The notes beneath the pieces are model-generated. The model ran no database searches. It was not told the DNA's origin and worked only from the letters and a program-made list of their open reading frames with translations. A program made the translations under genes and the position numbers. This document shows, in pieces, positions 35,397 through 44,447 of a DNA stretch of 64,000 nt; position 1 is the stretch's first letter; every line of letters begins with the position of its first letter. This stretch comes from Oleiphilus messinensis (GTDB lineage Bacteria; Pseudomonadota; Gammaproteobacteria; Pseudomonadales; Oleiphilaceae), in the NCBI RefSeq assembly GCF_002162375.1, contig NZ_CP021425.1, positions 3,170,766-3,234,765 on the forward strand, in the 5' to 3' direction.

Positions 35397-35888
35397 TTGA
35401 CAATATGCACGGCAACACGGGGAAGCGGGTTTACATTACTGGAAATGATGGTGGCTGTTGCGGTTTTTGCGATACTGATGTCGATGGCATTGCCAACTTA
35501 TCTATCGTATACCGTTCGTAAGCAAGTCACTGAAGCATTGAGTATTCCATTGGAACTGCGAGGCAAGGTGTACAGCTTTTACAAGGTTAACGGTACGTTC
35601 CCTAAAGACAATGAAGAAGCAGGTATACCCGTCGCGAACAAATTAATCGGTAACTATGTCACCCGAACCGACCTGATCGATGGAGCTTTCCATGTAACGT
35701 TAGGAAATCGGGCGAATAAAAAACTCGTTGGTAAAACAATCAGCTACCGACCCGCAGTCGTAAAGGACAGCCCCGCCAGCCCAATTTCCTGGCTTTGCGG
35801 ACAGGCTGAAGCTGTAGAGGGTATGGTTGCAGTTGGCACCAATGAGACAACAATCAAACCGCCACTCCTACCCTACGGCTGTTTTTGA
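35397..35888 (+). CDS. Orphan type IV pilin-like protein
   Basis: 163 residues with a prepilin signature: cleavage expected after Gly in RGSG-FTLLEMM, with Glu5 present, then a hydrophobic alpha-1 helix. Two Cys near the C-terminus (WLCGQ and YGCF) form the disulfide loop typical of major pilins. No pil genes are adjacent. The start is uncertain: TTG 35397 gives a normal short leader, but the only strong ribosome site is further upstream and the frame is open to 35337. Its 3' end overlaps that of the convergent MocR gene by 21 bases. It could be an accessory pilin or a pseudopilin for the secretion system further along. Confidence 0.8.
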   Translation: MTICTATRGSGFTLLEMMVAVAVFAILMSMALPTYLSYTVRKQVTEALSIPLELRGKVYSFYKVNGTFPKDNEEAGIPVANKLIGNYVTRTDLIDGAFHVTLGNRANKKLVGKTISYRPAVVKDSPASPISWLCGQAEAVEGMVAVGTNETTIKPPLLPYGCF

Positions 35889-37325
35889 ACATTGCAGTTG
35901 GATAGCGTTGCGCAACTGATCGTAGACAAGCTCACCGAGCTTAGCCATAACCTCCTCGAGCTCACGACTCCACTGCCTCGCGCAGTTAATCCGTATGCAC
36001 CGATTGAATTGATTTGTGGTTGAAAAAATAGGCCCAGGCATCACACTGATTTTAAATTCACAGGCTTGACGATACAGGGTTAAGCCATCTGCGCCCTCGG
36101 GTAAAACGACCCACAACAAAAAACTCCCGCTAGGCTGGCTGTATGTCGTGCCTTTGGGAAAATATCGCTGGACGGCCCATTGAAATATTTGTAAATTTTC
36201 AGCATAGGCATGGCTTATTTTGCGCAAATGCTTGTCATACCCGCCCTGATGCAAATAACTGGCCAGAGCCTGTTGCGGCAGTCCCGGCCCACCAAAAGTC
36301 GTAAACTGATGCAGTGTCCGATATTGATGATAATATTTTCCAGGGGCACACCAACCTATCCGCAGGCCGGCCCCGACTGTTTTTGAAAATGACGAACAAT
36401 ACAACACTCGCCCACCCTGGTCATGGGATTTGAAAGTAGTACTACTGCCAGGATCATGGGATAAATCACCGAACACGTCATCTTCTATTAATGGTATGTC
36501 AAACTCTCGTAGTAATTTAACGATCTGTTTCTTATCATCATTTGAAGTACATGCACCGGTGGGGTTGCTGTATCTTGAGGAAAGAACACAGGCTTTTACT
36601 GGCCATTGTTCTAACGCCATTTTTAGTGCAGGTATACTTACCCCGGTACAGACATCTGTCGGAATTTCAATTATCTGCATACCGAGCGAGTCAAGTAACT
36701 GCAACAAACCATAGTAACAAGGAGACTCCACCGCGACCAAATCCCCTTTGGTACAAACCGTTTGCAATGCAAGCGCTAACGCCTCCTGACACCCCTGCGT
36801 GATTATCAGTTCATCATAATGGCATTGAATATTATTATCACGCATTCGAATCGTAATACTTCTGCGTAACTCACGGTTACCGGGCGAGAACTGATAATCC
36901 ACACTGTCGCTTATATTAAAACGGGCAACTTTTGCGATATGCTGCTGCAATGACCGGGTCGGCAGAAATTCTTTATCCGGAATTGCCGCACCCAGTTGGG
37001 TCCAGTCCCTTTGACCCGTAATACTGAGTAGCTGATTTAACAATGCCAATCTGTTAAACGTCGCTGGCGGCAGCATTTCCGACACCGGGGGCCGGATATC
37101 AGGTTCGGCAGCTTCAGATCTGACAAAATAACCCGATTGCGGTTTTGCCTTAACATAACCTTCATCTTCCAGAACACCACATGCCTGAGCCGCAGTCGCA
37201 TGACTTACACTAAACTGAGCACAAATTTTACGGACCGACGGTATCTTTTGGCCCTGAATATACACTCCGGCACGAATATCTGCCGCGATTTGATCCGCAA
37301 CATGTCTGTACAGTGGAGTACTCAT
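35868..37325 (-). CDS. MocR/PdxR-type regulator (GntR HTH + aminotransferase fold)
   Basis: 485 residues: a GntR winged helix (VADQIAADIRAGVYIQGQKIP, SVSHATAAQACGVLEDEGYV) fused to a fold-I aminotransferase-like domain. The PLP lysine is in SSFSKTVGAGLRIGW, with the conserved SNPTGACTS and IEDDVFGDL segments. Such proteins sense PLP or an amine/PLP adduct and normally control a divergent neighbour. Here that is the EamA exporter, 215 bases away, with repeat elements in between. The enzymatic domain is likely sensory rather than catalytic. Confidence 0.93.
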   Translation of the reverse strand: MSTPLYRHVADQIAADIRAGVYIQGQKIPSVRKICAQFSVSHATAAQACGVLEDEGYVKAKPQSGYFVRSEAAEPDIRPPVSEMLPPATFNRLALLNQLLSITGQRDWTQLGAAIPDKEFLPTRSLQQHIAKVARFNISDSVDYQFSPGNRELRRSITIRMRDNNIQCHYDELIITQGCQEALALALQTVCTKGDLVAVESPCYYGLLQLLDSLGMQIIEIPTDVCTGVSIPALKMALEQWPVKACVLSSRYSNPTGACTSNDDKKQIVKLLREFDIPLIEDDVFGDLSHDPGSSTTFKSHDQGGRVLYCSSFSKTVGAGLRIGWCAPGKYYHQYRTLHQFTTFGGPGLPQQALASYLHQGGYDKHLRKISHAYAENLQIFQWAVQRYFPKGTTYSQPSGSFLLWVVLPEGADGLTLYRQACEFKISVMPGPIFSTTNQFNRCIRINCARQWSRELEEVMAKLGELVYDQLRNAIQLQCSKTAVG

Positions 37326-37388
37326 AATCAGCGCCTCGAAATAAATTCGTTAAACACAGTAGTCTATACCCAAATCACGTTTTAACTC

Positions 37389-37446
37389 ATAACAGTGAAG
37401 TCTCATTTCACTATAACAGTTCATCAATCTTCCACCACTGTTATAG
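37389..37446. promoter_or_regulatory. Candidate MocR operator with direct and inverted repeats
   Basis: ATAACAGT occurs at 37389-37396 and 37413-37420 (24-base period), and CTATAACAGT (37411-37420) is mirrored exactly by ACTGTTATAG (37437-37446). A shorter mirror AGTGAA/TTCACT lies between. Direct plus inverted repeats in the divergent spacer are what has been described for GabR and PdxR sites. Confidence 0.65.
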
Positions 37447-37539
37447 CTTATTTTTTATTCACTGGTGATAGTAACACTCGAGGTAAAAACTTAAGCTGTG
37501 CAACTGTTCAGGGCCAGTATTAATTTAAACGGTAGAGTG

Positions 37540-38442
37540 ATGAGTACAGTTTATCCAGCAATCCGCAATACTTATTTCAGCAAAAGCACTGTAAATTATC
37601 TAATGGGACTGGTCGCAGTACTGGCCTTTGCGCTGACTGGCCCACTGACCTCCATTTCATTGCAAACGATTGATGCGACATTTTCTGCGGCCTACCGCAC
37701 AACATTAGCAGGAATATTGGCGGCAATTATTTTAACGGTAACGAAAAGCAGATTTCCGGACCGGCAAGAGTACCGCTGGCTGATTCCTGCGGCTCTTTGT
37801 GTCGCAATTGGATTTCCCTATTTCACCAGCTACGCAATGCGACATACCGGTGCGATCGATACAGGTATCGTTTTTGGTATTATTCCTGTATTAACCGCAT
37901 TGTGTGGAATTTTCATTCACCGTAGGCAAATGGTGTGGAAATTTTGGCTATGGGCCTGCTGTGCAGCACTGATTATCACTGTTTTTTATGTGCAACATGG
38001 ATTACGTCTGTCCCCTTTTCTACTTTGTGCTGCAGTTGTTGCCGCTATTGGCTATACAGCGGGATCAAAATGCGCACAAACATTAGGGGGCTGGCAAACC
38101 ATTTCATGGTCGGTAGTATTTCTATTGCCGATTAATGGCGCTCTCATGATAAGTAACCTGGAGGTCGATACCCTTTCCCGGATGAGTATCAGTTCGTTTT
38201 TTGCAAACACTTATTTGGGTGTGGTGAGCCAGTGGCTGGGTTTCTTCCTTTGGTATCGAGCGCTCAGTGAAGACATCCAGAGAGTAAGTCAGATTCAGGT
38301 ACTTCAACCTGTGGCAACGGCAGTTTTTGCTACGTTATTGCTAAACGAAAGCATGAGTAGCGGTCTCGGAATGATTACCGGCTTACTTATAATCTGCCTG
38401 CTGGGTTGTATGAAGTCAGGCCAAAGCAGCAAAAATGATTGA
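37540..38442 (+). CDS. EamA/DMT-family exporter
   Basis: 300-residue inner-membrane protein with ten predicted helices in two EamA halves (first half from NYLMGLVAVLAFALTGPLTS, second half ending GLGMITGLLIICLLG). Members export amino acids or other metabolites. The ATG at 37540 is preferred over GTG 37498 because no ribosome site precedes the latter. It is divergent from the MocR-type regulator, which probably controls it, so an amine or amino-acid substrate is a fair guess. Confidence 0.88.
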   Translation: MSTVYPAIRNTYFSKSTVNYLMGLVAVLAFALTGPLTSISLQTIDATFSAAYRTTLAGILAAIILTVTKSRFPDRQEYRWLIPAALCVAIGFPYFTSYAMRHTGAIDTGIVFGIIPVLTALCGIFIHRRQMVWKFWLWACCAALIITVFYVQHGLRLSPFLLCAAVVAAIGYTAGSKCAQTLGGWQTISWSVVFLLPINGALMISNLEVDTLSRMSISSFFANTYLGVVSQWLGFFLWYRALSEDIQRVSQIQVLQPVATAVFATLLLNESMSSGLGMITGLLIICLLGCMKSGQSSKND

Positions 38443-38496
38443 TTCGTGAGAACAAATACTGCTCAACGATAAATTACAGACTCAGTAGTCTAAGGC

Positions 38497-38862
38497 TCAG
38501 TTGCGCAACACCTTTTGCAGCGCATTGACAATCCGTTCCTCAGTAAAAGGCTTTGCGATCCAGCCTGTTGCCCCGACACCGCGAGCCTTTTTCTTTTTGT
38601 ACTCGTCAGTCTCCGTGGTCATGACCAGGATTGGTACGCCCTGATAAGTGTCAAGACGTCGCAGGCTGCCGATCAGACTCATACCATTCATTTCAGGCAT
38701 ATTAAGGTCAGTGATAACTAAATCAACTTCTTCTTCCCGGGCGTACTCAAGCGCTTCCCGGCCGTTTTCCTTGCTGATAACCTGATGTCCAAGTGAGCTC
38801 AAAATATGCGACAAAGCAGTACGTATCGACACTGCATCATCTACTGTTAATATCTTTGCCAT
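38497..38862 (-). CDS. CheY-like single-domain response regulator
   Basis: 121 residues, one receiver domain: an acidic pair in LTVDDAVS, phospho-acceptor Asp in VITDLNMPEMNG, conserved Thr in VMTTET and Lys in IAKPF. No output domain, so it acts by protein contact, on the flagellar motor or another partner. No kinase or chemotaxis gene is adjacent. Confidence 0.95.
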   Translation of the reverse strand: MAKILTVDDAVSIRTALSHILSSLGHQVISKENGREALEYAREEEVDLVITDLNMPEMNGMSLIGSLRRLDTYQGVPILVMTTETDEYKKKKARGVGATGWIAKPFTEERIVNALQKVLRN

Positions 38863-38965
38863 GATTTTACACCGGATTTTAAATACAACTTCGGTTAAAA
38901 TTATAGCAATAGATTAGAAATTTTCTTGCCGTCTCGATTTTGTTACTTACCCTTCAGGAGATCTC

Positions 38966-39154
38966 ATGACGATCGAATCTCCCTGCATAAGACGTTGTAC
39001 GCTTGATCAGGATGACGTGTGTATAGGATGCTTACGTTCACTGGAAGAAATAAAAAACTGGAATAAAATGAGTGAAGCAGAAAAGCAATTGCTAATTGAG
39101 GATCTTAAACAGCGCCAGAAAAAATCACCGTATTTTAGAAAGCACTTTTTTTGA
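38966..39154 (+). CDS. DUF1289 small Cys-rich protein
   Basis: 62 residues with the family's four-Cys pattern (SPCIRRCTLDQDDVCIGCLRS) followed by EIKNW and a basic C-terminus. The Cys arrangement suggests metal or Fe-S binding; function is unknown. AGGAG sits about eight bases before the ATG. It is convergent with the RES toxin gene, 22 bases apart. Confidence 0.93.
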   Translation: MTIESPCIRRCTLDQDDVCIGCLRSLEEIKNWNKMSEAEKQLLIEDLKQRQKKSPYFRKHFF

Positions 39155-39176
39155 TTTTGAGATCAACAGACCTCAG

Positions 39177-39857
39177 CTAACGCAATTCTTTAACTTCAAA
39201 AACGTTGCTGATCTTTGTACCATTCCAGACATAACGCAGGTGCGGCCCTTGCTTTGGACGACTGACTGCCGGTGGACGAAAAGCGGCAATGCACTGTCCA
39301 CCTGGATCTCTTACGGAACGGTAAACCAAGCCCCAAGCCCCTTGATTACGTAATGTTTTAGCCACCCCTTGTGAGGTTGGGTAATGGACAGGATCTGGAT
39401 CATAAAGATGTTTCCATGAAGGTCCACGCACATCCAGCATGGACTTTTTGATTTCACCAACATAAACCCGCATGGTGATTTCCAAGGGTGCCTCATCGGT
39501 TGCCTGCAAAAATCGCTCACGATGATAGACGGTTTCAGCGATTGCTGTTTCCAGAGAATAGGCGGCGTAATAAACACCGAAACTGCCATCAGTGAAACGT
39601 GAAGGGTTGCCAATATGAGTAAATGCAGCCATAACAACTGAACTTCCGGGGCCGGAAATCCGATCTTCTGGTTTAATGAGCCCTATTTGGCCAACCTCAT
39701 CCCGTAGGCGATCATTCGTACGGGCTTCAATAGCAAACACGATTTCAAGGTCTTCGGGGTCTGCTACCGTTTCAAACAAGTTAATTGGCGGAAAACACGA
39801 CGGAATGATTCTGTGTTGATGCTTCCATGACAAATCTACACTTTCTGGCGGTATCAC
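39177..39857 (-). CDS. RES-domain toxin of a type II toxin-antitoxin pair
   Basis: 226 residues. RES toxins degrade or modify NAD+ or use it for ADP-ribosylation. The core is visible: NPSRFTDGSFGVYYAAYSLE carries the conserved Arg and Tyr, TAIAETVYHRE the conserved Glu, and YDPDPVHYPTSQGVAKTLR and GAWGLVYRSVRDPGG follow as in the family. It is the second gene after its antitoxin, nine bases away. Confidence 0.92.
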   Translation of the reverse strand: MIPPESVDLSWKHQHRIIPSCFPPINLFETVADPEDLEIVFAIEARTNDRLRDEVGQIGLIKPEDRISGPGSSVVMAAFTHIGNPSRFTDGSFGVYYAAYSLETAIAETVYHRERFLQATDEAPLEITMRVYVGEIKKSMLDVRGPSWKHLYDPDPVHYPTSQGVAKTLRNQGAWGLVYRSVRDPGGQCIAAFRPPAVSRPKQGPHLRYVWNGTKISNVFEVKELR

Positions 39858-39866
39858 AGAATCTCC

Positions 39867-40262
39867 TTAGCCTCGCAAGCCATCGATGTAACGTCGTATT
39901 TCAACAATATCCATCAAGCTGCCCCTTAACATCCTGTCCATCGCGCTTTCCTGATTAAAGTCCGTACTTGGCGTTCGAATCCATTTAATCGCTCGCTGCA
40001 GGGAACCCAACAGTATCTGCGCACCGCCATAGATCCCCATAACGGCGCTGATCCGATCCAGTATATCGCGACTGAGCTCCATCTGAGGAAGTCGTTTGTA
40101 TCGAAACAATGTTGCTCTGCTTACGCCACCCAATAATATCCGTTGTTCTTCTGGCGTGCACTGCCATTGCTCTGTGATATTGAAGAACACTTTTAACGCG
40201 ACATAACCTTCACGGGCTGGATCAACCGTACTCTGTGATGCATGTTGTGCTAACGCGCTCAT
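39867..40262 (-). CDS. Xre/MbcA/ParS-type antitoxin
   Basis: 131 residues: an N-terminal helix-turn-helix (RILLGGVSRATLFRYKRLP) and a C-terminal MbcA/ParS-like toxin-binding domain (MDIVEIRRYIDGLRG). Placed first in the operon, as usual for RES/Xre pairs, it should neutralise the toxin and repress its own promoter, which lies in the 100 bases upstream. Confidence 0.9.
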   Translation of the reverse strand: MSALAQHASQSTVDPAREGYVALKVFFNITEQWQCTPEEQRILLGGVSRATLFRYKRLPQMELSRDILDRISAVMGIYGGAQILLGSLQRAIKWIRTPSTDFNQESAMDRMLRGSLMDIVEIRRYIDGLRG

Positions 40263-40364
40263 ATCCTATCCTCACCTTCATAACCTTGAATTTACGTTAG
40301 CACAAGTAGACCACCGTTTCAATTGAAACAGAATTTATTATTTTACATCTTTTGATACCCATGC

Positions 40365-40793
40365 TTACCTATGGTAATCCGGGTTCCAACCGAGAAAAAC
40401 ACCATTGTGACGGTACCAGACTACAGGGCGGTCATCATGATGACGCCTCCATTTGCGGTAATGGCGCTGATTGTGAATGCTGTGACTTTCACGGTGCTTA
40501 CGCCAATGGTATTTTTTATACCGCCAATCCCGCCCGTGTCCAGGGTGTTTTCTATGATGCTTTTTGTCCCAGTGCTTATCGCGGTGCCCATTGTGATGAC
40601 CACCACGATGAACTTTCTCGAATCTTCGTGAATGCTCCAGGTTAACTGCCTCCCCATGTGTGCGCCACTCAGCCCGTAATGTATCTGCTTGTGTGTTTTG
40701 GGTTGCCATTAATCCGAACAATAAAATCCAAAACAACCCAAAGCGTTGCATAGCGTTCATTGAGATGTTGCTGCGGTATTCTATAAAATTCAT
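40365..40793 (-). CDS. His/Arg/Lys-rich secreted protein
   Basis: 142 residues. A signal peptide is visible (FGLFWILLFGLMATQNTQA), then a very basic, His-rich domain (HHNGHRDKHWDKKHHRKH and more) ending in WYRHNGVFLGWNPDYHR. AAAGGAG stands about six bases before the ATG. Long frames also exist on the other strand, but they lack both a ribosome site and sensible composition. A periplasmic metal-binding role would fit the His content; this is inference. Confidence 0.65.
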   Translation of the reverse strand: MNFIEYRSNISMNAMQRFGLFWILLFGLMATQNTQADTLRAEWRTHGEAVNLEHSRRFEKVHRGGHHNGHRDKHWDKKHHRKHPGHGRDWRYKKYHWRKHRESHSIHNQRHYRKWRRHHDDRPVVWYRHNGVFLGWNPDYHR

Positions 40794-40974
40794 TAGCTTC
40801 TCCTTTATTACATCCCTCGGTGTTTAATCTTTGCAGTAGTGCGTAATCAGATTATCAAAGCTAAAATGAATCCCGGCTGAACCAGCTCCCTGTAAAATTG
40901 TCAGAAATTCAGGGCTAAACAGGAAACGTCAACACCCCCTGGAATTATTGCTATTTTTGAGACTTCATTCGTTG

Positions 40975-40980
40975 TATAAT
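40975..40980 (+). promoter_or_regulatory. Candidate -10 box of the deaD promoter
   Basis: A perfect TATAAT about 70 bases before deaD. No good -35 at 16-18 bases is seen. The implied 5' leader of about 65 bases could carry the cold-responsive folding usual for this gene. Confidence 0.5.
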
Positions 40981-41052
40981 ACGCCCCTTTAAATTTCCGA
41001 CTCCGGCCCCAAAAAGCCGAGATCGTTTTTCCAGGATTCCCAGGTATAGTAA

Positions 41053-42849
41053 ATGTCATCTGAAATTACCTCTTTTGATCAGTTTGAATTAGCCGAACCG
41101 CTGTATAAAGCACTAAAAGACATCGGTTATGAGGCTCCATCAAAAATCCAAGCTGAGAGTATTCCTCACTTGCTTCAAGGTCGCGACATCATCGGTCAGG
41201 CACAAACCGGAACCGGTAAAACTGCTGCGTTCGCACTTCCCTTGCTTTCTCGTGTGGATATTGAGGAAAAGTCACCCCAGATTCTCGTTCTGACACCAAC
41301 CCGGGAATTATCAATACAAGTCGCAGAAGCATTCAAAACGTATGCACGCTACATTAAAGATTTCCATGTAACCCCAATCTACGGTGGCCAGGGCTTTGAT
41401 CTGCAACTGAGACAATTAAAGCGTGGTGTTCATGTTGTCATCGGCACACCAGGTCGCATCATGGACCATTTACGCCGTGGCACCCTGAAACTCGACAACC
41501 TGAAAGCATTTGTACTGGATGAAGCGGACGAAATGCTCCGCATGGGTTTCATCGACGATGTTGAGTGGATACTGGAACACACCCCGGAAACCAAGCAAAC
41601 TGCATTATTTTCGGCGACAATGCCCCCGCCAATTCGTAAAGTCGCAGAAAAATATCTTAACGATCCGGCAGTCGTAAAAATTGCTGCAAAAACAACGACT
41701 GCCAACACCATCAACCAGCGTTGCTGGATTGTTTCGGGCAATTACAAGCTTGATGCCCTGACTCGCATCATGGAGCTAGAACCCTTTGATGCCGTCATCA
41801 TCTTCGTAAGAACCAAAACCGCGACACTCGAATTGACAGACAAACTGGAAGCCCGTGGCTACGCGTGTGGAGCCTTAAACGGAGACATGGCCCAGAAACA
41901 GCGAGAATTTACCGTCAATCAGTTGAAGAAAGGCAAAATCGATGTCGTTATTGCAACAGATGTTGCTGCACGGGGTTTAGACGTTGAGCGCATCAGTCAC
42001 GTCGTAAACTATGATATTCCATACGACACTGAAGCCTATGTTCACCGTATCGGAAGAACCGGGCGTGCAGGTCGTAACGGCGAAGCAATTTTGTTTGTCG
42101 CACCACGAGAAAAGCACCTCTTACGGGCAATCGAGAAAGCGACCGGACAAAAGATATCTTTAGCGCAACTGCCTAGCACCAGCGAAATTAACGTGCAGCG
42201 CATTGAAAAGTTCAAGACTCGTATTACAGACACCCTCACCGAAGAGGAATCAGATCTGGATACATACATCAAAGTCGTTGAACAATATTTGAGTGAATCA
42301 GATGCAGATCCTATTCGAGTTGCTGCGGCGCTGGCCAAGCTAACACACGGCGAAACACCGCTACTGATGTCCGAACCACCAAAACCAAAACAAACTGACC
42401 GAAATGATCGCTCTAAAACCAAACGTGAACGTCCAGAGCGAAAAGGCAGTGGTGAAAAGCCGGATTACCCAACAGAGGTTTATCGTGTTGCGGTAGGGCG
42501 ACAAGATGGTGTAAAACCGGGGAACATCGTTGGCGCTATTGCAAATGTAGCTGATCTGGACAGCCAATTTATCGGCCACATTAATATCTATGACAGCTTC
42601 ACTACGGTAGAACTGCCGGCAGGAATGCCTGAAGAAATTTACCAGGAATTACGTAAAACCAGAGTTTGCCAAAAGACCCTTGATATCCGCGTATTTACCG
42701 AAGAGGAACGCAAGAAGGTTCCTCAAAATAACCGAAAAAGAGGCGACTCAGGACCACCCCGTAGTCGAAACCGCAAAGAAGGTGGCCCACGTCGTGGCGG
42801 AGAAAAGCGCCCGGATCGTCCACGCAAGCCGAGCTCTGATCTAGACTGA
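41053..42849 (+). CDS. deaD: DEAD-box RNA helicase DeaD/CsdA
   Basis: ATP-dependent RNA helicase for ribosome assembly and mRNA turnover, especially in the cold. 598 residues: a helicase core with Q motif (GYEAPSKIQAESIP), motif I (AQTGTGKTAAF), II (VLDEADEML), III (FSATM), V (ATDVAARGLDVERI) and VI (HRIGRTGRAGRNG), then a DeaD-type RNA-binding domain (YRVAVGRQDGVKPGNIVGAI) and an Arg/Gly-rich tail. A basic linker of about 30 residues separates core and RNA-binding domain. Confidence 0.97.
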   Translation: MSSEITSFDQFELAEPLYKALKDIGYEAPSKIQAESIPHLLQGRDIIGQAQTGTGKTAAFALPLLSRVDIEEKSPQILVLTPTRELSIQVAEAFKTYARYIKDFHVTPIYGGQGFDLQLRQLKRGVHVVIGTPGRIMDHLRRGTLKLDNLKAFVLDEADEMLRMGFIDDVEWILEHTPETKQTALFSATMPPPIRKVAEKYLNDPAVVKIAAKTTTANTINQRCWIVSGNYKLDALTRIMELEPFDAVIIFVRTKTATLELTDKLEARGYACGALNGDMAQKQREFTVNQLKKGKIDVVIATDVAARGLDVERISHVVNYDIPYDTEAYVHRIGRTGRAGRNGEAILFVAPREKHLLRAIEKATGQKISLAQLPSTSEINVQRIEKFKTRITDTLTEEESDLDTYIKVVEQYLSESDADPIRVAAALAKLTHGETPLLMSEPPKPKQTDRNDRSKTKRERPERKGSGEKPDYPTEVYRVAVGRQDGVKPGNIVGAIANVADLDSQFIGHINIYDSFTTVELPAGMPEEIYQELRKTRVCQKTLDIRVFTEEERKKVPQNNRKRGDSGPPRSRNRKEGGPRRGGEKRPDRPRKPSSDLD

Positions 42850-42859
42850 TGCAATAGAA

Positions 42860-42885
42860 CGGCAGCCCTAGTTACTGGGCTGCCG
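42860..42885. terminator. Hairpin shared by convergent deaD and gor
   Basis: CGGCAGCCC (42860-42868) and GGGCTGCCG (42877-42885) form a 9-base GC-rich stem with an 8-base loop. It overlaps the gor stop codon and starts 11 bases after the deaD stop. No T run follows, so it is a likely 3' end but not a classical terminator. Confidence 0.6.
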
Positions 42886-44271
42886 CATCGTAACAAACTC
42901 TTCTGCCGCAGTAGGGTGTATCCCGATCGTACTATCAAAATGCGCTTTCGTCGCTCCTGCCTTGATAGCCACAGCAATACCTTGAATAATCTCTCCAGCC
43001 TCAGCACCAACCATGTGGGCACCAACAACTCGGTCTGAAGCACGATCAACCAGAAGCTTCATAAAAGTTCGCTCGGCACTTTCAGTCATAGTGTGTTTCA
43101 TTGGCCTGAAACTCGACTTGAAGACTGCTATATCACCATACCTTTCACGCGCCTGTTCTTCTGAGTAGCCGACTGTACCTATATTTGGCTGACAAAATAC
43201 AGCGGTTGGTATGAAATCATAATCAACTTTGACCTCACTTCCACCCGTCAGATGAGGTAGAAGTGCCATTGCTTCTGCGAGTGCTACGGGTGTTAACTGA
43301 GGGCCACCTATAACATCTCCCAAGCCATAAATGAGCGGATGACTAGTCCGAAAGTTTTGATCTACCTTTACTTCACCTTTGTCATTGAGCTGAACACTCA
43401 CACAACTCAAATCCAATTGTTTTACATTGGGGACTCTGCCCGTTGCAGCTAATACCATCCCTGCACACACTCGTTCACCACTGCTCAACTGAACATTCAG
43501 AACCTCGGACCCCGACCCTCGTTCAAGTGATTCAATATTCTCGTTAAAGCGAAGTTTGACACCTTTTTTTTCAATTTCGCCTTTTACAAACTGCCTAACT
43601 TCCTCATCGAACCCCCTTAAAAAAAGCTCTCCTCTATAAACAAGCGTGGTATCAACACCCAGGCCTTGTAATATGCCGGCGAACTCTACTGCGATGTAAC
43701 CCCCACCCCACACTATTGCTGTTTCCGGGAGCTTATCAAGATAGAACATGTCTGTTGATGTATTCGCAAGCTCAGAACCTGGGATCCGGGGAATAAAGGG
43801 CGTGCTACCCGTCGCAATAATAACCTTTTTGGCTCGTATTTGCGTTCCTTCCCCTCCTTCAAGATGAGAGTCCGGAGATTTGGCTGACTTGATCTTAACC
43901 AGTACCTCTGTTTCAGAGGAAGATACAAACGAGGCCTCACCCTCTATTAGCGTGACACCGGAATTTACCAATAAATTCCGATAGACACCATTCAGGCGAT
44001 TGATTTCATTGTCTTTGTTGCGCCTTAGAACAGTCCAGTCAAACTTGACCGAGTCAGCCTGCCACCCATAGCCTGCGGCGTCCTCTATGTCTTCGCGCAC
44101 ATGTGAGCCGTAGACAAAAAGCTTCTTCGGAACACAACCGACATTAACGCAGGTTCCCCCCAAGTACTCTTTCTCAACGACCGCAACCGTCAAACCTGTT
44201 GCAGCAGCCATTCGACTTAAACGAACTCCAGCAGAGCCCGCACCTATTACCAAGAGATCATAAACTTCCAT
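42868..44271 (-). CDS. gor: Glutathione reductase
   Basis: NADPH-dependent flavoenzyme that keeps glutathione reduced in the cytoplasm. 467 residues: FAD-binding GAGSAGVRLSRMAA, redox-active disulfide in GGTCVNVGCVPKK, NADPH-binding region around IVWGGGYIAVEFAG, and a C-terminal HPTAAEEFVTM with the catalytic His. It is convergent with deaD. No OxyR-type gene lies nearby. Confidence 0.95.
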   Translation of the reverse strand: MEVYDLLVIGAGSAGVRLSRMAAATGLTVAVVEKEYLGGTCVNVGCVPKKLFVYGSHVREDIEDAAGYGWQADSVKFDWTVLRRNKDNEINRLNGVYRNLLVNSGVTLIEGEASFVSSSETEVLVKIKSAKSPDSHLEGGEGTQIRAKKVIIATGSTPFIPRIPGSELANTSTDMFYLDKLPETAIVWGGGYIAVEFAGILQGLGVDTTLVYRGELFLRGFDEEVRQFVKGEIEKKGVKLRFNENIESLERGSGSEVLNVQLSSGERVCAGMVLAATGRVPNVKQLDLSCVSVQLNDKGEVKVDQNFRTSHPLIYGLGDVIGGPQLTPVALAEAMALLPHLTGGSEVKVDYDFIPTAVFCQPNIGTVGYSEEQARERYGDIAVFKSSFRPMKHTMTESAERTFMKLLVDRASDRVVGAHMVGAEAGEIIQGIAVAIKAGATKAHFDSTIGIHPTAAEEFVTMRQPSN

Positions 44272-44447
44272 TCAGAAACCTTATATCGTTGTGATTTCAA
44301 GAAACCGTAATTTTAATTCAAGGATAAAACAGGATGAGCCCTGTTCGACTGCGAATACCCAATACAGTTCCAAACAGGGCAAAAAATCTGACACGACAAA
44401 CCTGAAATAGCATTTTCGACGAGCTTGTTCGTTCGATTGATAATAGA

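Noticed and set aside
35344-35400. 18-codon upstream frame before the pilin
   Set aside because: The strong ribosome site abuts its TTG directly, leaving no spacing; mentioned only as an alternative in the pilin finding.
40352-40645. Plus-strand frames opposite the His-rich gene
   Set aside because: No ribosome site and odd composition; they mirror the biased codons of the minus-strand gene, which has a signal peptide and ribosome site.
44338-44380. GCCCTGTT/AACAGGGC inverted repeat upstream of gor
   Set aside because: A 27-base loop and A-run on the wrong side make a terminator unlikely; eight-base arms alone are weak.
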